A DNA stretch of 35,266 bases from the NCBI GenBank assembly GCA_018061865.1, contig JAGOTH010000007.1, forward strand, positions 1-35,266, read 5' to 3'. This DNA is from Minisyncoccota bacterium. Lineage in GTDB: Bacteria; Patescibacteriota; Minisyncoccia; Phycocordibacterales; UBA9973. Shown piece by piece: positions 30,393 to 35,266 of this stretch. The first letter of the stretch is position 1, and every line of letters begins with the position of its first letter. A model generated the notes under the pieces. The model did no database searches, was not told the DNA's origin, and saw only the letters and a list, made by a program, of their open reading frames with translations. The position numbers were made by a program, and so were the translations under genes.

Positions 30393-30737
30393 ATGAAGGT
30401 TATTTTACAAGAAGAAAAGCATGAAAATAAAAGACTGTTTTTAATGCATATCTCAGAAAAAGAGACGTCCAAAATACTTGATACCCCTAATTTTTTAATA
30501 GGCACAAGCAATACAGGTATACACTTCCAACTAGCAGACAGGGGGGACTTAATCGACAATCCAGTATTCAGATTAGAGTTTGGAACCCCTGAAGTTTATG
30601 TAATGTATGGAAAAACCGGTTTCAAAACAAACAAAGACCATTTGGATTATTTGACTGGACTTAGTCCAATCAAAATGGTATTTGGAAAAGACGATACTTG
30701 TGTAGGGTATGTAAAAATTCAAACAGAAGAAGCCTAA
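30393..30737 (+). CDS. Uncharacterised protein, 114 residues
   Basis: Soluble, mixed alpha/beta composition: an N-terminal strand-turn (MKVILQEEKHENKRLFLMHI), a helix (SEKETSKILD), and a Gly/Thr/Asp-rich middle with GTSNTGIHFQLADRGD and FRLEFGTPEVYVMYGKTGF. No family recognised. Its own TATAAT box and its own hairpin terminator (30748-30771) make it a single-gene unit. Confidence 0.6.
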   Translation: MKVILQEEKHENKRLFLMHISEKETSKILDTPNFLIGTSNTGIHFQLADRGDLIDNPVFRLEFGTPEVYVMYGKTGFKTNKDHLDYLTGLSPIKMVFGKDDTCVGYVKIQTEEA

Positions 30738-30747
30738 ATTTTTTAGT

Positions 30748-30778
30748 TCCCACCCCTAAACAAAGGTGGGATTTTGTT
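30748..30778 (+). terminator. Terminator of the 30393 gene
   Basis: TCCCACC (30748-30754) and GGTGGGA (30765-30771), 10-base loop, then TTTTGTTT. Confidence 0.78.
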
Positions 30779-30781
30779 TAG

Positions 30782-30810
30782 TTGACATTCATAATAAAAA
30801 AGAAGATACT
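30782..30810 (+). promoter_or_regulatory. Promoter of the 30828 gene
   Basis: TTGACA (30782-30787), 17-base spacer, GATACT (30805-30810), predicted leader about 11 bases. Confidence 0.6.
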
Positions 30811-30827
30811 CCTAAAAAATTGATCTT

Positions 30828-31184
30828 ATGAAAAGAGTATTCGCTATTATTTTAGCCATAATCCTAACAACAGGTTTAGTTGGTGCCCTTCTTTTGTGGG
30901 GAATAAACAAGTGGAGAAAAGACCGGACGAAAAAAGAAGAAATTTCAATTATCCTTATCCAAAAAGAAAATAAAATCGACTCTCTCGAAAGAGAACTTGA
31001 ATACTCAAAAGAGCTAATTGAAACCCTCCAGTTCAACAAAAAAGATTCCTATTATTTTTATGATATGAATGAAAAAAGATATTTTTGTTTTGGAGGAATT
31101 GTTATTATAAAAGAATTTACCAACAATAAACCACCTGATTTGTTTGAAGATTGGACTGAAGACGTTGAGCTTGCAACTTACTGA
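30828..31184 (+). CDS. Small membrane protein with coiled-coil segment
   Basis: 118 residues. N-terminal transmembrane helix (about 4-26, FAIILAIILTTGLVGALLLWGI), basic stretch (NKWRKDRTKKEE), a heptad-like helix (KIDSLERELEYSKELIETL, about 50-68), then a Tyr-rich segment (YYFYDMNEKRYFCFGG) and an acidic C-terminus. Not recognised. A consensus promoter and a terminator frame it as a single gene. Confidence 0.65.
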   Translation: MKRVFAIILAIILTTGLVGALLLWGINKWRKDRTKKEEISIILIQKENKIDSLERELEYSKELIETLQFNKKDSYYFYDMNEKRYFCFGGIVIIKEFTNNKPPDLFEDWTEDVELATY

Positions 31185-31186
31185 AA

Positions 31187-31215
31187 CCCGCAATCTGCGG
31201 GATTTTTTATTTTTT
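31187..31215 (+). terminator. Terminator of the 30828 gene
   Basis: CCCGCA (31187-31192), ATC loop, TGCGGG (31196-31201), then ATTTTTTATTTTTT. Confidence 0.85.
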
Positions 31216-31219
31216 AAAA

Positions 31220-31247
31220 TAAAAAACCGCCCCAACTTTGGGACGGT
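31220..31247 (-). terminator. Terminator of the 31270 gene
   Basis: Minus-strand hairpin 31247-31226 with nine pairs (one G-T) and an AAGT loop, followed by TTTTTTATTTT. Nearly the same sequence ends the 33434 gene. Confidence 0.82.
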
Positions 31248-31269
31248 CGCCATATAAATGGCTCATAAC

Positions 31270-33249
31270 TTAAATTTTCACTGTCTGTAACTGAAAGGCA
31301 TCTTCGATCGCTTTCATAAACGCCTCATCGTCTTCTTTCGTTGCAGCATCTTTAATTGCCACAAAGTCAGGTTTCAATGTTACGCTTTTATCACCGATTG
31401 TTGTGCTGTTGGCTTCTGATTGCTTATCGTTATAACCTTTTACGGCTTTTTTGATACCATCAATTCCACCAAAGTTAATCACAATTTTAAAGAAACGATC
31501 CGAGCCTGCTTCCTGCATAACTCCGTTACTTAAAATTTTTGATAAGTCACGATCAATGTTTTCGTTCCAACCATTTACAATTCTTTCGAATTGTTTATCC
31601 TGTTCGGCCACGATACAAAGGTAACTTGCAACTTCAGGTGATGCGCTGTTCACAAAACTGCTGTTTAAAATTCTTATTTTATTACCATCAAGTTTGCTAA
31701 TGCAAATCTCTAAAGTTTTTAAGAATTCTGAGGACATTTCTTCCTGATAAATAAATTGAGAAATAAATTCTCCCAATTCAGCATCACGGAACTTTGTTTT
31801 TGCCCTCAAGATGCTCAGCAATTGTAAAAATGCCTTTCTTGTTTCATCCTTCATCTGGATTACTCTGTTTACATCAAGTTTAATTGCATTGATTGTTTTC
31901 CAATCAGCCGGGCTGATTTTCAAAGCATCCTGTGCAATATTGATAAAATTAGAATCAGCTTCCAGTTGTTTTTTGATTTCAGCAAAGGACCAAGTTGTAC
32001 TTCCAAGGTTTCTTGCAATTACCGGATACTCTTTTGCAAATAATAAATATTCGTCAAAACTGGCATTTTTTCTAATATAATCAGTTAAATGCTCATTCGA
32101 CATTGCAATTTTTAAGGCATCAATCTGTTTTCTGATAGGGATGTTTTTTACCATATCAGGATCATAATTGATATTTTGCTCTTCGAGTATTGATTGCATA
32201 ATAGATCTTACCTCTTCTTCTTTAATCTCATTTAATTTACCTTCCGGATTTCTCTGAAGGGCAATCATAACGATTAAAAAAACGATAATAATATCTATTA
32301 AATATCCAATGTAAGATTGGAAACCATCGGCTTTCAAATCTTTAGGTCCTAACTTATTCTCCGGTATAACGCTTGTTACCTTTGGATACTCGGCTATTTC
32401 CTTCATTGAAGAAGATAAAACTTGTAAGTTACTTACTTGCTGCTGACTTAATCCTTGCATTTTAATTGCCTGCTGAAGACCTGCGTCCGTACTACGGGCT
32501 TGGCTTTTCATTGCATTTTCACTTGATTCATAATCTGAAACGGCTTCCATAATTAACCTTCTTTGTTCATCCAGCCACTTATTGGCTTCAATTAAACTTT
32601 TAAAGGTGGGAACATTGCCCATTTTCAAACTTTGAACTGTTGCGGGTTTCATTCCGCTGATAAAATCTGCTTTTTCAAAAACCACACCTTTTCCGTCTCT
32701 TTTTTCCTCAACGCCTCTTACATTTTTTGCATTGTTGATTGAACGTTGCATTAAATCAGCAACTGATTCCGCATTACTACGATACTCTTCCGACACCTGA
32801 TACATTTCAGTCATTCTTCCTTCAGTGGCATTTTTTAAGTTTCCACCGCCGAAGTAACCACCCATTGCGTAACCTAAGTAAAACAGGGACGCAATTTCAA
32901 AGGCTAAGGCAAAATATCGCCATCTACCCTTTAATGCATTTGTCGTAAGAAGCATTATCAACGTAACATCTAAAATTCCAAAGAAAATTGCGATGAAACC
33001 TGCGTAGCTAAATAAGTAATTCCCACCTAACCATGCCATATAAGTAATGGCTCCGATCATTAAGGTTGCAACAATCGCTAAAAATATCTTTGTATTTTTT
33101 TGCGATGACGCTTTGGAAACTTCTTCGTTTAACTTTAAATTTGCTTTTTTCCCTGCATTTTTAACGGTAGCAGAAATTTCACCGGTGCTGTTTGCGTTCA
33201 GGATATCCCCGATCACAGACATGTTTGTGTTTGGATTGTTGCTATTCAT
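31270..33249 (-). CDS. Large membrane protein of unknown function, probably acquired
   Basis: 659 residues. An N-terminal soluble Asn/Lys/Ser-rich segment (1-50), three close membrane helices (about 55-75, 80-101, 112-133), a soluble helical part with charged and Gln-rich sequence, another membrane helix near 310-335 (YIGYLIDIIIVFLIVMIAL), and a long soluble C-terminal half with helical repeats rich in Asp, Lys, Ile. No family recognised. Wording of the protein and base use differ from the neighbouring housekeeping genes and look Bacteroidota- or plasmid-like. It forms a pair with the lipoprotein gene upstream: matching promoter types and near-identical terminators. Confidence 0.7.
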   Translation of the reverse strand: MNSNNPNTNMSVIGDILNANSTGEISATVKNAGKKANLKLNEEVSKASSQKNTKIFLAIVATLMIGAITYMAWLGGNYLFSYAGFIAIFFGILDVTLIMLLTTNALKGRWRYFALAFEIASLFYLGYAMGGYFGGGNLKNATEGRMTEMYQVSEEYRSNAESVADLMQRSINNAKNVRGVEEKRDGKGVVFEKADFISGMKPATVQSLKMGNVPTFKSLIEANKWLDEQRRLIMEAVSDYESSENAMKSQARSTDAGLQQAIKMQGLSQQQVSNLQVLSSSMKEIAEYPKVTSVIPENKLGPKDLKADGFQSYIGYLIDIIIVFLIVMIALQRNPEGKLNEIKEEEVRSIMQSILEEQNINYDPDMVKNIPIRKQIDALKIAMSNEHLTDYIRKNASFDEYLLFAKEYPVIARNLGSTTWSFAEIKKQLEADSNFINIAQDALKISPADWKTINAIKLDVNRVIQMKDETRKAFLQLLSILRAKTKFRDAELGEFISQFIYQEEMSSEFLKTLEICISKLDGNKIRILNSSFVNSASPEVASYLCIVAEQDKQFERIVNGWNENIDRDLSKILSNGVMQEAGSDRFFKIVINFGGIDGIKKAVKGYNDKQSEANSTTIGDKSVTLKPDFVAIKDAATKEDDEAFMKAIEDAFQLQTVKI

Positions 33250-33269
33250 TTTTCAAATTGTTTGAATAT

Positions 33270-33298
33270 ATGATAGCACAAAAGAGTAGAAAAGTCAA
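33270..33298 (-). promoter_or_regulatory. Promoter of the 31270 gene
   Basis: Minus-strand TTGACT (33298-33293), 17-base spacer ending TGC, TATCAT (33275-33270): a near-consensus extended -10 promoter, leader about 14 bases. Confidence 0.7.
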
Positions 33299-33379
33299 CC
33301 CCTACAGGCGAACACCTAGAGTATCTAAGAGGTAGTTATTTTCCTTATTTTCAAAGGGTTTTTGCTAAAAATAGACAAT

Positions 33380-33406
33380 AAAAAAACCGCCCCAATTACG
33401 AGACGG
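33380..33406 (-). terminator. Terminator of the 33434 lipoprotein gene
   Basis: Minus-strand hairpin 33406-33387, CCGTCTC with GGGGCGG (seven pairs, two G-T), then seven T residues. Same arms as the terminator at 31226-31247 apart from a few bases. Confidence 0.75.
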
Positions 33407-33433
33407 CTTAACATCACTGAAAACCCAAATAAC

Positions 33434-33967
33434 TTATTTTTTGATGAGGGTGGTTTCCGTTGTCCCCTCACCGAGGTTTACATCTTGTATCCACACCACA
33501 TCTCCGGCTTTCACCTTCGGTGCATCGTTGCCGTTTTCATCATCTTCATACAACTGACTTATGTAAATATCACTCGCATGTTTGTCTTCACTTCTAATCA
33601 ATGCGGTAGTATGTATGCCTATTTTAGTTTCTTTACCAGAATCATCCGAGTCATAAACAGGGATATTTTCTATGTAAAGAACTTTATAAGGAATATTTTT
33701 GTCGGTACCAGCACCGTTAAACACCTTTAAACCGATGGAATGTAATTCCTGGTCAGGACAATTATTTTTTTCTTTTTCTGCTTTAAGATTTTGAATTTCC
33801 AAGCGCAGGCTTGCGATTTCGTTGTCCAGAATTTCAATGTTGCTCTTATAAGTGGAGCACGCATCTGTTGGTTGTCTTTCACGGGAGCTTCCTCCGCATG
33901 AAGTAAGCCCCATGATGATCAAAAATAAAGAAAAAATGGTCGTCAGAAATAATGTTTTGTTTTTCAT
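33434..33967 (-). CDS. Lipoprotein of probable Bacteroidota origin
   Basis: 177 residues. A signal peptide with lipobox GLTSC, followed by GGSS, the usual Bacteroidota lipoprotein start. A coiled-coil segment (about 45-68, NIEILDNEIASLRLEIQNLKAEKEK) is flanked by two cysteines. The C-terminal domain is beta-rich (IGLKVFNGAGTDKNIPYKVLYIENIP), ending in KAGDVVWIQDVNLGEG. No named family. It has a consensus promoter (TTGACA, 17 bases, TGC-TATACT) and precedes the large membrane protein on the same strand, but with its own terminator between. Confidence 0.75.
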   Translation of the reverse strand: MKNKTLFLTTIFSLFLIIMGLTSCGGSSRERQPTDACSTYKSNIEILDNEIASLRLEIQNLKAEKEKNNCPDQELHSIGLKVFNGAGTDKNIPYKVLYIENIPVYDSDDSGKETKIGIHTTALIRSEDKHASDIYISQLYEDDENGNDAPKVKAGDVVWIQDVNLGEGTTETTLIKK

Positions 33968-34012
33968 TTGTTTTAATATTTAGTTTTTTAAATTACAATT
34001 GTTTACTCTAGT

Positions 34013-34041
34013 AGTATAGCATTTTAATGCAGTTTTGTCAA
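34013..34041 (-). promoter_or_regulatory. Promoter of the lipoprotein gene
   Basis: Minus-strand TTGACA (34041-34036), 17-base spacer ending TGC, TATACT (34018-34013). Leader about 39 bases. The strongest match to consensus in the window, same architecture as the 31270 promoter. Confidence 0.72.
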
Positions 34042-34045
34042 GTCA

Positions 34046-34071
34046 AAAAAGCCCTATTTCTAAGGCTTTTT
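34046..34071. terminator. Terminator of the NYN gene
   Basis: AAAAAGCC (34046-34053) and GGCTTTTT (34064-34071), 10-base loop. On the minus strand it ends the NYN gene and separates it from the lipoprotein gene. Confidence 0.65.
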
Positions 34072-34095
34072 CTACTTCACTACTCTCGACCTTGT

Positions 34096-34120
34096 GTCGG
34101 GATCCCGACTTTGGTCGGGA
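34096..34120. repeat. Three-arm palindrome similar to array unit hairpins
   Basis: GTCGGGATCCCGAC (34096-34109) is a perfect palindrome, and its right half pairs again with GTCGGGA (34114-34120) around a TTTG loop. The arms match the hairpin of array unit G, but no pentamer tract follows on either side. Confidence 0.6.
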
Positions 34121-34126
34121 CTACCC

Positions 34127-34636
34127 TTATCCCCTACCTTCAATAAGATATTTCTTTGGGTTTTCAGAAAGGTCTAAGAAATGATCAACTGATTCTTTTA
34201 GAGTAATTGAGGCAGATTGTCCGAAAGTACAAGCTTCCATTTGAGTTGTTTGTCGTAAATATTCTACAAGAGGAACAAAGTCTCCGTCTCCAGTCATAAG
34301 AATAATTGCGTCTACCTTGGGTGCCATAAGCATGGCATCTACTGCCATTCCAATATCCCAATCGGCCTTCTTTGATCCATCGGAAAAAACTTGTAGACCT
34401 TTGACCCTAGTCTCAATCCCCGCTTTATTAAGTGCATCAAAAAATGCCTGTTCTTCTTTTGAATCAGAATCAATGACATAAGCAATAGCCCGAACAAGCT
34501 TTCTACCCGCAACTGCTTCCTTCAAAATATTTCCGAAGTTTACTTTTCTTTTGTATAAATTTTTTGCGCTGTGATACAAATTTTGTGTATCGATGAAAAC
34601 AGCAACGCGCTGTTCTTTGTGTTTAAAAATAGCCAT
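34127..34636 (-). CDS. NYN-domain protein (LabA/DUF88-like)
   Basis: 169 residues. FIDTQNLY (14-21) carries the first acidic residue of the PIN-like active site. KKADWDIGMAVDAM and MTGDGDFVPLVEYL supply the other conserved Asp residues. NYN proteins are predicted to be metal-dependent ribonucleases, and are widespread in bacteria. All the active-site acidic residues visible in the family are present. Single-gene unit upstream of the palindrome at 34096-34120, downstream of rpsO on the same strand. Confidence 0.88.
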   Translation of the reverse strand: MAIFKHKEQRVAVFIDTQNLYHSAKNLYKRKVNFGNILKEAVAGRKLVRAIAYVIDSDSKEEQAFFDALNKAGIETRVKGLQVFSDGSKKADWDIGMAVDAMLMAPKVDAIILMTGDGDFVPLVEYLRQTTQMEACTFGQSASITLKESVDHFLDLSENPKKYLIEGRG

Positions 34637-34726
34637 ATACTTAGTTATTAGTTTTGAGTTTATAGTTTCAAGAAGAAACTTTAACTCTTTTTATAAAAAT
34701 TCCGACGTGCAATAAGGAGAGAAAAT

Positions 34727-34746
34727 CAAATCGCCCCTAAGGGCGA
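34727..34746 (-). terminator. Weak terminator of rpsO
   Basis: TCGCCC (34731-34736), CTAA loop, GGGCGA (34741-34746); minus-strand T-run is interrupted (TTTGATTTTC). Confidence 0.5.
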
Positions 34747-34751
34747 AGTGA

Positions 34752-35012
34752 TTATGATTTTAGTATTTTTGAAATTTTATCAAAAGATTTTTTGTCGCTT
34801 TTTTCAAGATTTTTCATAATCTTTCTTCTTTCAGCAACCATTTTGATAAGTCCACGGCGAGAACCATTGTCTTTCTTGTGTTTCTTCAAGTGACCAGCTA
34901 GTTCATCTATCCTTGTAGACAAGATTCCAACTTGAACAGGAGCTGAACCAGTGTCAGTTTCGTGCTTTTGGAAGCCTTTTATTACTTTTTGTTTCTTTTT
35001 TGTAGTAAGCAT
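34752..35012 (-). CDS. rpsO: 30S ribosomal protein S15
   Basis: 86 residues, family-typical. The S15 pattern is clear: HETDTGSAPVQVGILSTRI, then ELAGHLKKHKKDNGSRRGLIKMVAERRKIM, the part that contacts 16S rRNA helices 20-22. It binds early in small-subunit assembly. A hairpin follows it. The leader (35013-35098) is too short to judge whether the S15 autoregulatory structure is present. Confidence 0.95.
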   Translation of the reverse strand: MLTTKKKQKVIKGFQKHETDTGSAPVQVGILSTRIDELAGHLKKHKKDNGSRRGLIKMVAERRKIMKNLEKSDKKSFDKISKILKS

Positions 35013-35086
35013 AAAAATTGTTTCGCCTTATTGCGTATGGATACTTTAGCATACTTTGAGGAACTTTGCAAGGGGTGCCTAAAACA

Positions 35087-35111
35087 CAAAAATCGACCCT
35101 AATTGGTCGAT
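35087..35111 (-). terminator. Terminator of the 35099 small gene
   Basis: Minus-strand ATCGACC with GGTCGAT (35111-35105 with 35098-35092), loop AATTAG containing the stop codon, then TTTTTGTGTTTT. Confidence 0.75.
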
Positions 35112-35233
35112 ATCTTCACCCCAAAATACTTATCCATCATTTTTATCCAGCTTTTCTGTTCATTCTTTATCCAAGCAACTTGGAAACAAAGGAGCATAAA
35201 GGATAACAGGAGCACAAACATAAAGTTGTCCAT
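35099..35233 (-). CDS. Small membrane protein (44 residues or more), may extend past the window
   Basis: From the ATG at 35233: MDNFMFVLLLSFMLLCFQV, one membrane helix, then a basic amphipathic tail (KNEQKSWIKMMDKYFGV) ending at TAG. The frame stays open to the window end (11 more codons, with an in-frame GTG at 35251), so the true start may be upstream. A strong hairpin terminator wraps the stop codon, which supports a real gene. No family recognised. Confidence 0.55.
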   Translation of the reverse strand: MDNFMFVLLLSFMLLCFQVAWIKNEQKSWIKMMDKYFGVKISTN

Positions 35234-35266
35234 TTCCAAAACAAACACCTTTTCAATAAAAAAAGA

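Larger units (their letters stand above)
33250..33433. other. Gap between two apparently foreign genes
   Basis: 184 bases without a gene. It contains the promoter of the 31270 gene (33270-33298) and the terminator of the 33434 gene (33380-33406). Nothing else recognised in between. Confidence 0.6.

Noticed and set aside
1-35266. Recoded UGA (as in Gracilibacteria/Absconditabacteria)
   Set aside because: Several conserved genes end in TGA at the expected length (for example the ATGA overlaps in the pilus operon), and no conserved protein needs read-through of TGA.
1-35266. tRNA or rRNA genes
   Set aside because: No cloverleaf with a GTTCGA-type T-loop or rRNA sequence was recognised by eye on either strand. 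A covariance-model search was not possible.

Overview
The window looks like a chromosome segment of an ultra-small Patescibacteria/CPR bacterium, most likely of the Parcubacteria group. The evidence is a low-GC genome with very short intergenic gaps, few Shine-Dalgarno-like sequences before start codons, a ComEC without its C-terminal nuclease domain, a trigger factor without its PPIase domain, surface proteins with GYGWSPxxGW repeats, and a type IV pilus cluster beside glycolytic genes. TGA is used as an ordinary stop. The phylum call is inference; there is no rRNA in the window.

Layout. 1-5390: the end of a Fe/Mn superoxide dismutase, an anchored esterase, two small membrane proteins, comEC-rnhA, and two small secreted or membrane proteins. 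5439-9166: an unusual island (below). 9167-13700: recJ, a HIT protein, an unknown protein, pgk and tpi. 13701-20590: a type IV pilus operon (pilB, pilC, two prepilins, a PilX-like protein). 20639-22309: gltX. 22398-26575: surface or secreted proteins, including one with a Bacteroidota-type T9SS sorting tail. 26746-30090: a repeat-bearing leader, then nusA, ppa, a 29-residue microprotein and tig. 30130-31210: three small unknown genes, each with its own terminator. 31226-34041: two genes that look foreign (a large membrane protein and a lipoprotein) with matching promoters and terminators. 34046-35266: an NYN-domain protein, rpsO and a small membrane protein at the edge.

Main discovery. The island holds ten complete and one degenerate array unit (A to K) in two blocks, 5456-5878 and 7776-8483. 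Each unit is an A+T-rich leader, a GC-rich hairpin whose stem sequence changes between units while pairing is kept, a short C-rich link such as CCCGT or CCCAT, and a tract of 8-12 pentanucleotides. On the + strand nearly every pentamer reads R-S-N-N-N (purine, then G or C, then three free bases). By hand I count 100 pentamers in ten tracts, with G/C at position 2 in 100 of 100 and a purine at position 1 in 96 of 100. Codon use, ordinary tandem repeats and CRISPR arrays do not explain this. Between and beside the blocks lie only two genes, both on the minus strand with good promoters: an XPD/DinG-type Fe-S helicase and a 199-residue protein with a RAMP/Cas7-like C-terminal glycine loop. A DinG-like helicase plus a Cas7-like protein resembles type IV CRISPR effectors, but the array is of another kind. 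I propose an undescribed system, probably nucleic-acid guided, whose guides are read in 5-nt steps. The periodic pattern is directly visible; the function is inference.

A second recurring theme is leaderless expression: at five genes a -10 box, several of them with the extended TGn element, ends exactly seven bases before the A of the start codon, which would put +1 at the ATG. This also helps to choose between alternative starts.
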